Below are positions 8,400 to 16,211 of a stretch of 64,000 nucleotides of DNA, in pieces. Position numbers and translations under genes: made by a program. Every line of letters starts with the position of its first letter. Position 1 is the first letter of the stretch. The stretch is from Pollutimonas thiosulfatoxidans (GTDB lineage: Bacteria; Pseudomonadota; Gammaproteobacteria; Burkholderiales; Burkholderiaceae_B), in assembly GCF_004022565.1 (NCBI RefSeq), contig NZ_CP022987.1:2542001-2606000 (forward strand). The letters run 5' to 3'. Under the pieces are notes generated by a model. It had not been told where the DNA came from. It worked only from the letters and a program-made list of their open reading frames with translations, and searched no databases.

Positions 8400-9421
8400 G
8401 CCTGCACACCCTTATGCCAGCAACTGACCCAGTGGTCCGGGCCTACTTTTTCCAGGGCGGGGCTTTGTTCGCACTGCGCCGTTGCGCGCCTGCAGCGGGT
8501 TCGAAACGGACAGCCTTCGGGCAAATTCAGCAAGGAAGGCGTGGCGCCAGGAATCTGGAACAAGGGTTGGCCCCGGGTATGAATGGAAGGTATGGAGGCG
8601 ATCAGGCCCTGCGTATACGGGTGCTGCGCCCCGCCGATGATATCGCCCGCGTTCCCTGTCTCGACAATGCGACCGGCATACATCACGGCCAGCCGGTCGG
8701 CCAGGCCCGAGACAATGGCCAGATCGTGCGTGATCCAGATCAGGGCGACGCCAGACTCGCGGCACAACTTCTGTACTTCGTACAGTATCTGGCCTTGTAT
8801 GGTCACATCCAGCGCCGTGGTCGGTTCGTCCGCAATAACTAGCTTGGGTTCATTCAGCAAGGCGATGGCTATGGCGATGCGCTGTCGCATACCGCCCGAC
8901 AACTGGTGCGGATAAACCAGCAGCCGCTCCTGCGGCGACGGTATGCCCACCATCCCCAATACCTGGATCGCCCGCTCGCGAGCCACCCCCCGCGACACCT
9001 TTCGATGCGCCTGCACGGCTTCGATCATCTGCGTGTCCACGCGCAGGGTGGGATTGAGCGTCATCATGGGATCTTGAAAGATCATCGCCATGTCGCGACC
9101 GCGAAGTTGCCGGTAATGCTCCGCCGACAACTGCTGCAGATCCAGCCCATTGAAGCGCAGGCGGCCGGCCTGTATGCGACCGGGATGGTCCACCAGGCCC
9201 ATCAAGGAGAAGCCGGTAATGCTCTTGCCGGAGCCGGATTCGCCGACCAACCCAAGTATCTCGCCCTGCCGCAACTGCAGCGACACCCCGTCCACGGCTT
9301 TGACCACGCCCTGGCGCGTATGGAACCAGGTGCGCAAATCCTGCACGTCGAGCAGCAGTTCAGCGCCCTGGCTGTATTCGGCTGGGGCGTCCACTGGCTC
9401 ATGCGACGTGTAAGTTGTCAT
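8396..9421 (-). CDS. Peptide-type ABC importer, ATP-binding protein (DppD/OppD class)
   Basis: The second ATPase of the heterodimer, 341 residues. Walker A GESGSGKS is at 60-67, the signature is LSGGMRQRIAIAIAL, Walker B is LVIADEPTTALDV, and the C-terminus has the FRTRCRRATAQC extension of this subfamily. It follows the DppC permease stop by nine bases. Together with the two permeases and the receptor it forms a complete type I importer. Confidence 0.93.
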   Translation of the reverse strand: MTTYTSHEPVDAPAEYSQGAELLLDVQDLRTWFHTRQGVVKAVDGVSLQLRQGEILGLVGESGSGKSITGFSLMGLVDHPGRIQAGRLRFNGLDLQQLSAEHYRQLRGRDMAMIFQDPMMTLNPTLRVDTQMIEAVQAHRKVSRGVARERAIQVLGMVGIPSPQERLLVYPHQLSGGMRQRIAIAIALLNEPKLVIADEPTTALDVTIQGQILYEVQKLCRESGVALIWITHDLAIVSGLADRLAVMYAGRIVETGNAGDIIGGAQHPYTQGLIASIPSIHTRGQPLFQIPGATPSLLNLPEGCPFRTRCRRATAQCEQSPALEKVGPDHWVSCWHKGVQA

Positions 9422-9430
9422 GGCTGCCTG

Positions 9431-10324
9431 CTAGATCTCGTTGCGCGGGTTAAGGATGTCGCGCAAGTGGTCGCCCACCAGGTTAATGGCAACGACTACC
9501 AAGGCCAGCGCAATGCCCGGAAAGAATGAGATCCAGTAGTTCCCCGACAATAGAAACTCGAAGCCATTGGAAATCAGCATCCCCAGAGAGGGCTCGGTTA
9601 CCGGCACTCCCACCCCCAGGAAAGACAGCGTTGCCTCCAGGGCAATCGCATGCGCCAGGTCGATGGTGGCGATCACCATCAGCGGCGGAATGCAGTTCGG
9701 AAAAATATGGCGCCACAAAATGCGATGCCATGACAGCGACATGCAGCGGGCCGCCTCGACATACTCGCGATTGCGCTCGACGATGGCAGCGCCCCGCGCC
9801 GCCCGGGCGAAGTAGGCCCATTGCACGGCGATCAGCGCGTAAATGACCTTGTCCACGCCTTTGCCCAGCACCGCCAGCAAAATCAAGGCAACCAGGATGG
9901 AGGGGAACGATAACTGGATATCCACAATGCGCATGAGCAAGGCATCGACGCGTCCGCCAAAGTACGCAGATATCAGCCCCACCGCCGTCCCGATGATGAA
10001 GGCAGCCGTCACCGATACAAAGCCCACGAACAAGCTGATCCGCAGGCCGTACAGGATGGCCGAAAAGATATCGCGCGCCTGCCCGTCGGTGCCCAGCCAG
10101 TAGGTCAGCGTGCCGTCCATATTGGTGCTGCCGGGCGGCATCTTGGAGTCCATGATGTCCAGGGTGGCGATATCGAAAGGGTTTTGCGGCGCGAACCATG
10201 GCGCAAAGATGGCCATGACCAGGCAAATGAACAGCAGCACCAAACCGAAGACGGCCAGCTTACTGGTCATGAACTGGGCGACAAACACGCGCCACAGGCT
10301 TTCGCGGGCTGCAACGGCGCTCAT
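9431..10324 (-). CDS. Peptide-type ABC importer, permease (DppC class)
   Basis: A 297-residue inner-membrane permease. The frame is open further upstream, but the ATG at 10324 is chosen because it overlaps the DppB stop by four bases (ATGA) and gives the normal DppC N-terminus (SLWRVFVAQFMTSKLAVFGL, a first transmembrane helix). The EAA loop that contacts the ATPases is REYVEAARCMSLSWHRILWR-like near residue 200. The C-terminus NLVGDHLRDILNPR is conserved in DppC. Five to six membrane segments are apparent. Confidence 0.9.
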   Translation of the reverse strand: MSAVAARESLWRVFVAQFMTSKLAVFGLVLLFICLVMAIFAPWFAPQNPFDIATLDIMDSKMPPGSTNMDGTLTYWLGTDGQARDIFSAILYGLRISLFVGFVSVTAAFIIGTAVGLISAYFGGRVDALLMRIVDIQLSFPSILVALILLAVLGKGVDKVIYALIAVQWAYFARAARGAAIVERNREYVEAARCMSLSWHRILWRHIFPNCIPPLMVIATIDLAHAIALEATLSFLGVGVPVTEPSLGMLISNGFEFLLSGNYWISFFPGIALALVVVAINLVGDHLRDILNPRNEI

Positions 10325-11295
10325 GAAGAGCCCTCCAGGCGCACCCGTGGATCCAGCACGGTGTAGCCAATGTCCACGATCAAGTTCAATAAGGCCAGGA
10401 AGACCACGGTAAGCATCAAATAAGCCACGACCACCGGCCGGTCCAGGGTAATGATGGAGTCGATCAACAGCTTGCCCATGCCCGGCCAAGTGAAGACCGT
10501 CTCGGTCACGACCGCAAAGGCAAACACCTGCCCATACTCCAGTCCGCCTATGGTGACGATAGGGATCATGATGTTCTTCAACAGGTGCACGCCCAGCACG
10601 CGCTTTTCGCGCAGCCCCTTGGCGCGTGCGAATTTGATGTAGTCCTGCGGCAGGCATTCACGCGTGGCCGCCCGCGTTACGCGGATGATCAATGCGCATT
10701 TGGCGGTCGCTATCGTGCTGGCCGGAAGGATGAGGCTTTTGAAGCCCTCCCAGTTGAAGACACTGAGCTCGATAGGACCGTAAGCCTCCACCGGCCCCCG
10801 CCCGCCCGCCGGCAGCCAGCCCAGCATGACGGCGAACAGCATGATCAACATCAGGCCCACCCAGAAATTAGGTAGCGAGAAACCCAACACCGAGCCCGTC
10901 ATGATGCCCCTCGCGCCCACGCTGTCCGGCCTCAGGCCGGCGTAGATGCCCAGCGGCACGCCTATCAGTACGGACATCAGCATGGCCAGCGTGGCAAGTT
11001 CCAGCGTGGCCGGCATGCGTTCGAGAATCAGCCGCATGGCCGACTCGCCGGTCAGGAAGCTGGCGCCAAAATCAAGCTGGAAGGCCTTGGCAAGGAACAG
11101 GCCGTATTGCTGCCATAAGGGAAGATGCAGGCCCAGGGCCTGACGAATCTGTTCTCGCTGGGCGTCGGTAGCCTCGGGGCTGGCCAGCATCAGCACCGGG
11201 TCGCCGACCATATACAGGCCGGCGAACACCAGTGCCGACATCACCAGCACCACCACCACGGTTTGCAGCAAGCGACGAACGATAGCCGACAACAC
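10321..11295 (-). CDS. Peptide-type ABC importer, permease (DppB class)
   Basis: A 324-residue permease beginning with a GTG codon 15 bases after the receptor gene stop. Recognisable family features are the N-terminal RRLLQTVVVVLVMSALVFAG helix, the EAA-type loop around YIKFARAKGLREKRVLGVHL, and the ETVFTWPGMGKLLIDSI block before the last helices, ending YTVLDPRVRL. It pairs with the DppC permease to form the channel. Confidence 0.92.
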   Translation of the reverse strand: MLSAIVRRLLQTVVVVLVMSALVFAGLYMVGDPVLMLASPEATDAQREQIRQALGLHLPLWQQYGLFLAKAFQLDFGASFLTGESAMRLILERMPATLELATLAMLMSVLIGVPLGIYAGLRPDSVGARGIMTGSVLGFSLPNFWVGLMLIMLFAVMLGWLPAGGRGPVEAYGPIELSVFNWEGFKSLILPASTIATAKCALIIRVTRAATRECLPQDYIKFARAKGLREKRVLGVHLLKNIMIPIVTIGGLEYGQVFAFAVVTETVFTWPGMGKLLIDSIITLDRPVVVAYLMLTVVFLALLNLIVDIGYTVLDPRVRLEGSS

Positions 11296-11310
11296 CTGGC
11301 CGACCGCCCG

Positions 11311-12891
11311 CTATTTTGCCAGCGTCATGTCTTGCGCCAGCGTCATCTGGTCGGCGCGGCCGCCATAGCGGACATCTTTCTTCATCGCCCACACCGAGAG
11401 TTCGAACTGCAATGGCAAGATGCCGTAATCGTCCATGACCATGGCGCCGGCCTGTTGCAACAGTTGCGCACGCTTGTCGTCATCCAGGGTTTGCGAGGCT
11501 TCCTGCACCAGCTTGTCCATCTCCGGGTTGGAGTATTTGCTCCAGTTGGTCGTACCCAGACCCTTGGTCGAGTCCTTGGTTACCACCAGCGAGGTCAGCG
11601 GGTTAAGCATCTCGCCAGAGCTGGCAGCCCACCCGGCCAAATAGGTGCTGAACGCGTAGGCGTTGCGCTGCTTGAAGAAAACGGGCGGCGCCATGGTCTG
11701 CACATCGGTCTTCACGCCGATGCGAGCCCACATGGCGGCAACCACCTGCGCAATGCGCTTGTCGTTGGTGTAGCGGCCATCGGGCGAGCCCAACGACAGG
11801 CTGAAGCCATCGGGGTACCCCGCCTCGGCCAGCAGCTTCTTGGCCTGCTCGGGATCGGCCGGCGCCACCTTCGAATACTTCTCGGACGTGCCAAAAGCCG
11901 GAAAGGCCAGCAAGTTGCCGGCGGGCAGACCGACCCCGTCCATCACACGCTCGACAATGGCCTTACGGTCGATGGCCAACGACAGCGCCTTGCGCACGCG
12001 CGGGTCCGTCAGCGGATTCTTGCCATCCGTGCCCGTCATGCCGGGCGGCACTTCGTCGCCCTGATTAAGCGCCAGATAAATGACCCGCACCGATGGCGTT
12101 TCCTGCACATAAAGCCTGTCGTCCTTCTTCAGCTGCGGCAGGTCATCGGTGGAGGGATCTTCAATTACGTCGACATCACCCGCCAGCAAGGCGGCCACCC
12201 GCGCGGCAGAGTTCGAAATAGGCCGATAGGTAACCTTGTCCCAGGCCGGCTTCTCGCCCCAGTAGTGCTCGTTGCGCTCGAAGATGATCTCGGCGCCCCG
12301 CTTCCACGACACGAATTTATAGGGGCCGGTGCCCACCAGGCCATCGCCGCGGTTAAGCTCGACGGTGGTCTTGCCCTCGGGTGCCGGGCCGGATGCCGCC
12401 TTGTGCGACATGATGGGAACCATGGACAGATTGGCCAGCAAGACCGGGGACGGCCCTTTGGTCGTGATGACCACCGTCATGGGATCGGGCGCCTCGACCT
12501 TGTCGACCGTACTCAGGTATAGCGAGTAGGAAGACGGGCTGTTGGGCACTTTTGGAACCCGATCGTAGGTAAAGAGGACATCCTGGGCGGTAAAGTCCGA
12601 ACCATCAGAAAATTTGACACCGGGCCGCAGCTTGAAGGTCCAGACATTGCCGTCGACCGTCCATGATTCAGCCAGGGATGGCACGGGCTTGGCGGTGCCG
12701 TCCGTGCGCACCAATGGATCGAACAGGGTTTCGGACAACTGGGTATTGGGCGTCAGGGAGTGAAACTGAGGGTCCATGGAACTGGGCTCAGAGCGCAGCG
12801 CAATGGTAAGGTCGCGGGCCTGGGCGATGCCGGATAGGCACAGTACGCTGGCTGCCAGGGTTGCGATCAGGGTTTTGCTAAGTCGCTTCAT
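11311..12891 (-). CDS. Peptide-type ABC importer, periplasmic substrate-binding protein
   Basis: A 526-residue SBP family 5 receptor, first gene of the operon receptor-dppB-dppC-dppD-dppF-amidohydrolase. The ATG at 12891 is chosen over an in-frame ATG 87 bases upstream because it starts a clear signal peptide (MKRLSKTLIATLAASVLCL, cleavage after AQA). The mature start DLTIALRSEPSSMDPQF and the block VWTFKLRPGVKFSDGSDFTA are family hallmarks. The ligand is not predictable from sequence; linked N-acyl hydrolases suggest N-modified peptides or amino acids. Confidence 0.93.
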   Translation of the reverse strand: MKRLSKTLIATLAASVLCLSGIAQARDLTIALRSEPSSMDPQFHSLTPNTQLSETLFDPLVRTDGTAKPVPSLAESWTVDGNVWTFKLRPGVKFSDGSDFTAQDVLFTYDRVPKVPNSPSSYSLYLSTVDKVEAPDPMTVVITTKGPSPVLLANLSMVPIMSHKAASGPAPEGKTTVELNRGDGLVGTGPYKFVSWKRGAEIIFERNEHYWGEKPAWDKVTYRPISNSAARVAALLAGDVDVIEDPSTDDLPQLKKDDRLYVQETPSVRVIYLALNQGDEVPPGMTGTDGKNPLTDPRVRKALSLAIDRKAIVERVMDGVGLPAGNLLAFPAFGTSEKYSKVAPADPEQAKKLLAEAGYPDGFSLSLGSPDGRYTNDKRIAQVVAAMWARIGVKTDVQTMAPPVFFKQRNAYAFSTYLAGWAASSGEMLNPLTSLVVTKDSTKGLGTTNWSKYSNPEMDKLVQEASQTLDDDKRAQLLQQAGAMVMDDYGILPLQFELSVWAMKKDVRYGGRADQMTLAQDMTLAK

Positions 12892-13116
12892 GGTTATGCT
12901 GCCCTTTATATGATCTGTTGGACGGGTAAGCGGATAACTGGGCTTGCTGCTCGGAGCGCGATGCCGGGGGTGTGGCATGAAGGCAGTGTAGCGAGGAGGC
13001 GAACGGGGAATGATCAGTGTTTTCCCGATGAATGGTGAGCGGTTATTGCATGCTTGGGTTTGTTGGCTGGCTCTTTAAATGTGGGATTACTGTGGGTCGT
13101 GTTCTTAAGAAACAGC

Positions 13117-13216
13117 GGCGGCTGTGGCGGAGGCTGTGCCCGGCTTGACGCACACGGTCATGGCCGTTGGCCATGACTGCCCGGGCCAACAGCACTGGTC
13201 GGGGCGGTCGCCTCTG
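13117..13216. repeat. Palindromic intergenic repeat, copy A
   Basis: This stretch begins GGCGGCTGTGG and holds a hairpin at 13157-13177 with 9-bp arms (GTCATGGCC / GGCCATGAC) and loop GTT, followed by AACAGC and GGGGCGGTCGC. The same blocks in the same order occur on the reverse strand of the element at 15941-16165, so the two are diverged copies of one repeat family. It fills much of the 353-base gap between the ABC receptor gene and the XRE antitoxin gene; no gene can be supported in the rest of that gap. A TATATGAT stretch near 12914 may be part of the ABC operon promoter. Confidence 0.6.
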
Positions 13217-13244
13217 GGTTACTGGAAGATTTCAATAATGAAGC

Positions 13245-13556
13245 TTATCGAAGCGCGCTCAGACCGACTTCGGGGGCTTTGTCCAGAATGATAAGGAGCG
13301 CTTTGGCAGCGCCCGTGGGATATCGTCGACCCTGCTCCCAGTTGCGTATGGTATCCAGCGATACATGAATGCGACGCGCAAATTCCTTCTGGGTCAAACC
13401 CAAGCGCCGCCGCACATTTCGGGTGAACTCTGCGACGTCCCGGAGCGCAAGAAGTTCGTCCTCCCCGGCTTGGCGACGAATGTCATCTTCCGAAGTAGCG
13501 TCTACCCGCGCCGCATCGATGCGGCCCTTCGGGCGGTTCATAAAGCCCTGTTTCAT
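13245..13556 (-). CDS. XRE-type HTH antitoxin partner of BrnT
   Basis: A 103-residue protein with a C-terminal Cro/C1-type helix-turn-helix (about residues 48-95; LGLTQKEFARRIHVSLDTIRN-like) and a charged N-terminal half. It overlaps the 3' end of the upstream BrnT gene by 74 bases, the arrangement of a toxin-antitoxin pair in toxin-first order. The ATG at 13556 is preceded by GAGAGGTAAAGG, a good ribosome site; an alternative ATG is five codons in. The expected role is to neutralise BrnT and repress the operon. Classical BrnA antitoxins use a ribbon-helix-helix fold, so this is a different DNA-binding partner. Confidence 0.8.
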   Translation of the reverse strand: MKQGFMNRPKGRIDAARVDATSEDDIRRQAGEDELLALRDVAEFTRNVRRRLGLTQKEFARRIHVSLDTIRNWEQGRRYPTGAAKALLIILDKAPEVGLSALR

Positions 13557-13818
13557 AAGCCTTTACCTCTCGATAATTTGCCTTTCTGGCGGAGATGATC
13601 CGGATCCGGCCAGGCCTAATCGTGTATACGATGATGAAAAGTCTTCCTTCGATCCTTCCTAGAACCTGATAACGGCGCTCACGGTAGCCCCACCTTCGGT
13701 CTTCAACAATGATCTTGCCAAGGTCATCGAACACACGGCTTGCATAAGCGAAATCGAATCCACGCTGCTGATAGCACGTATCGCTCTTGCTTCCGTCCCA
13801 TTCAAAACTTATTCTCAT
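13483..13818 (-). CDS. brnT: BrnT family ribonuclease toxin
   Basis: BrnT toxins are RelE-like ribonucleases that block translation. Matches: N-terminal ISFEWDGSKSDTCYQQRGFDF (the FEWDxxK...GxxF pattern), the FDDLGKIIVEDRRWGYRERR segment and the core RIRIISARKANYREVKAYE. The ATG at 13818 is preferred over one 54 bases upstream because it leaves the canonical MRISFEWD start; GGA lies about ten bases before it. That gives 111 residues, slightly long because the frame runs on into the antitoxin gene (tail after KAYETGLYE). The usual KHG is replaced by QRG, so activity should not be assumed. Confidence 0.82.
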   Translation of the reverse strand: MRISFEWDGSKSDTCYQQRGFDFAYASRVFDDLGKIIVEDRRWGYRERRYQVLGRIEGRLFIIVYTIRPGRIRIISARKANYREVKAYETGLYEPPEGPHRCGAGRRYFGR

Positions 13819-13899
13819 TGTAGTCCAATGAACGATGAAATGGTTATCTAGAATTGTTTGGATGAGTCTCACACGAGATTATTCCGGGCACAATTGTGC
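13816..13899. promoter_or_regulatory. Candidate operator region of the brnT operon
   Basis: Two inverted repeats flank the start of the toxin gene: CATTG-TAGTC-CAATG at 13816-13830, which overlaps the brnT ATG, and a perfect 12-bp palindrome GCACAATTGTGC at 13888-13899. Autorepression by the antitoxin or toxin-antitoxin complex is usual in such modules, so these are the natural candidate sites. No promoter boxes are clear. The role is inference. Confidence 0.4.
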
Positions 13900-14060
13900 G
13901 AACCGCTCTGATAAAACAAGCCGCGTCAATCGACAAAGGTGGCTGCTGAGATAGGTGGGATTGTGAGCGTAGGGGAAGGCTGGGAATCATCGCCGTTTGC
14001 GGTGCGGCGTCCGGGAAACTACCATAAGCAATTGCATCGCGCGGTCATCTAACGGATCCT

Positions 14061-15035
14061 ATGGAACCCACCCCACACGCAGTTGCACCACCACTGTTTT
14101 TCGTCATCAACGGTGGTTCAGGGCGCCCCAATCTGGACGCGGCCTGCGAGGCTATAGCATCCGCGATGCGTTTGGCGGGACGCAGCCACCATATATTCAT
14201 CATCGAAAACGTCGCGGATCTGGATGCAACGATCCAAAAAGCAGCCGACGCGGCCAAGGAACAAGGCGGTGCCGTGGTGGCTGTGGGCGGAGACGGGACG
14301 ATCAATGCGGTGGCAAGCGCCGCACTTGCCAGCGGTTGCCTGTTCGGCGCCATCCCTCAAGGTACGTTCAATTATTTTGGTCGTACCCATGGCATCCCTG
14401 AAGACATAGTGGCGGCTTTGCAGGACTTATTGGAGGGCCAGCCCTTGTCGGTACAGGTGGGCCTGGTGAACGACCGGGTCTTTCTGGTCAACGCCAGCGT
14501 GGGCTTGTATCCGGAGCTGCTTGAGGATCGCGAGCAATTCAAGCAGCGCTATGGCCGCAGCCGTGCCGTGGCCCTATGGTCTGCTCTTGTCACGGCGTTC
14601 GGCCAGCATCGATACCTGGAGATCGCACTGGAACAAAATGGCCAGCGTATGCATCTTCGAACCACGACACTATTTATTGGCAATAATCGCCTGCAACTGG
14701 AACAAGTCGGCATGCCACAAGCCGAGTCGGTAAAGCAAGGCCAGCTTGCAGCCATCGCGGTGAATCCCGTCGGAACCATGGCCATGCTCTGGCTAGCTGC
14801 GCGAGGCGCACTGGGAAAGCTGGCCGACGCCGACAACGTCACCGGCTTCAGCTTCCGAAATCTGACCGTCGTCCCGCTGGGCTTATGGCGAGGGATGCGC
14901 GGCTCTAATAAGCCGCCACGCAAGCATCGCATCAAGGTCGCCATTGATGGCGAGATTGTCTGGCTGCATGCGCCACTGGAGTTCCGCGTAGCGCCGGAGC
15001 GCCTGCTGTTGATCAAGCGTGGTGGCACGGCATGA
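14061..15035 (+). CDS. Diacylglycerol kinase catalytic-domain (lipid kinase-like) protein
   Basis: A 324-residue protein of the YegS/DgkB lipid kinase superfamily. The N-terminal domain carries the nucleotide-binding GGDGT motif at 76-80 (AVGGDGTINAVASA), preceded by a FFVINGGSGRP strand-loop; the second domain (after about 130) is the beta-sandwich. The usual PLGTGNDFAR loop reads PQGTFNYFGRT. It probably phosphorylates a lipid or related alcohol at the membrane; substrate unknown. It overlaps the metallophosphoesterase gene by four bases, so the two are translationally coupled. Confidence 0.85.
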   Translation: MEPTPHAVAPPLFFVINGGSGRPNLDAACEAIASAMRLAGRSHHIFIIENVADLDATIQKAADAAKEQGGAVVAVGGDGTINAVASAALASGCLFGAIPQGTFNYFGRTHGIPEDIVAALQDLLEGQPLSVQVGLVNDRVFLVNASVGLYPELLEDREQFKQRYGRSRAVALWSALVTAFGQHRYLEIALEQNGQRMHLRTTTLFIGNNRLQLEQVGMPQAESVKQGQLAAIAVNPVGTMAMLWLAARGALGKLADADNVTGFSFRNLTVVPLGLWRGMRGSNKPPRKHRIKVAIDGEIVWLHAPLEFRVAPERLLLIKRGGTA

Positions 15036-15838
15036 AGGTAGTGCTACATATTTCGGACCCGCATTTCGGCACTGAACGCCCGCCTGTCGTCAAAGCCCTG
15101 GAACGCCTGGCGCAAGCGCAGCAGCCCAATTTGGTGATCCTGTCCGGCGACATCACACAACGCGCACGAAGGGCGGAATTCACAGCGGCGGGTTCCTTCA
15201 TGGACCGGCTTGCCGCCCCTGCCCGCCTTGTCATCGCCGGCAACCACGACATCCCGCTGTTCGACCTTGCCACCCGTATACTGCGCCCCTACTCCCGCTA
15301 CAAACGCATCTTCGGCTCCGACCTCGAGCCCATACATGAAAGCCCGGACCTATTGGCCATCGGCGTACGAACAACGCGCCGCTATCGGCATATCGAAGGC
15401 GAAGTCTCGGCCCGACAAATCGAACGCGTCGCCCAGCGCCTGCGGCAGGCCAGCGATCAACAACTACGCATAGTCGTAACCCACCAACCCGTGCACGTCA
15501 CCCACGCTATCGACCAGGAGCACCTCCTGCGCGGCCACCAGCGCGCCATCAGCAAGTGGGCCGAAGCCGGCGTCGATCTCATCCTGGGCGGCCACATCCA
15601 CCGACCTTTCATTCGCGCCCTGCATGACCATCTTCCGGGCCTGGCCCAACCGGTCTGGGCCATCCAGGCCGGCACCGCCGTGTCCGGACGCATTCGGCAC
15701 GATTCCAACAACTCTGTAAATTTGATTCGCCACGGCTTTAATGGCATGTCCCGCCACTGCATCGTAGAGCGCTGGGACTACAACGACGATGCGACCGAGT
15801 TCACAATGGTCGACACCCACACAATAAGACGCTCATAA
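15032..15838 (+). CDS. Calcineurin-like metallophosphoesterase
   Basis: A 268-residue phosphoesterase with all five metal-site motifs: DPHF (residues 9-12), GDITQRA (about 44-50), GNHDIP (about 72-77), VVTHQPVH and GGHIHR. The set matches class III cyclic nucleotide phosphodiesterase/CpdA-like enzymes, but substrate cannot be fixed. Coupling to the lipid kinase-like gene (ATGA overlap) suggests linked phospholipid or nucleotide chemistry. The stop codon lies inside a tandem 8-bp repeat (GCTCATAA, three copies from 15832), so copy-number change there would lengthen or shift the tail. Confidence 0.87.
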   Translation: MKVVLHISDPHFGTERPPVVKALERLAQAQQPNLVILSGDITQRARRAEFTAAGSFMDRLAAPARLVIAGNHDIPLFDLATRILRPYSRYKRIFGSDLEPIHESPDLLAIGVRTTRRYRHIEGEVSARQIERVAQRLRQASDQQLRIVVTHQPVHVTHAIDQEHLLRGHQRAISKWAEAGVDLILGGHIHRPFIRALHDHLPGLAQPVWAIQAGTAVSGRIRHDSNNSVNLIRHGFNGMSRHCIVERWDYNDDATEFTMVDTHTIRRS

Positions 15839-15940
15839 GCTCATAAGCTCATAAGCCCAGCCGCCGCGCCCGAAGAAACCTGTCAACCCGCACCTAACAC
15901 AGGCAGAAGAAACGACGCCATCGCGCATCCATTCAACGCA

Positions 15941-16165
15941 GGCGGCTGTGGGTGGGGTTTGCGCTTGGCGGCTTATGGGCACGCCGCGAAACAGCGTTGT
16001 TCGGGGATTCAAGGGAGCAATTGCTTGAGCAACAAGCTTGTCGGGGCACTGCCCCGACGTTGCGAGTTTTGCGACCGCCCCGAACGGCGCTGTTTCGCGG
16101 GAAGTCATGGCCACAGGCCATGATCGTGCCCATCGAGCCAAGCGCAAACCCCACCCACAGCCGCC
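15941..16165. repeat. 225-bp foldback element (palindromic repeat, copy B)
   Basis: Perfect 29-bp inverted repeats bound this element (15941-15969 and 16137-16165; GGCGGCTGTGGGTGGGGTTT is the first part). Further complementary arms lie inside: ATGGGCACG (15975-15983 with 16125-16133), CCGCGAAACAGCG (15984-15996 with 16088-16100) and GTTCGGGG (15999-16006 with 16078-16085). The centre has its own hairpin GTCGGGGC-ACT-GCCCCGAC (16040-16058). The right half carries an extra TCATGGCC-ACA-GGCCATGA hairpin (16105-16123). It lies between two convergent genes and occupies most of that 373-base gap, where no gene is supported. It resembles copy A. Confidence 0.8.
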
Positions 16166-16211
16166 GTTTTAAGGACTCCGCCGCTACGACGAGGCGTGGT
16201 TCATAAGGACC

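Noticed and set aside
11125..12522. 465-residue open frame on the plus strand
   Set aside because: It is antisense to the ABC receptor gene, is rich in His/Arg/Gly as expected from a GC-rich complementary strand, has no ribosome site and no family features.
15833..16147. 104-residue frame in the convergent gap
   Set aside because: It reads through the foldback element, so its open frame comes from the repeat sequence; no other sign of coding.
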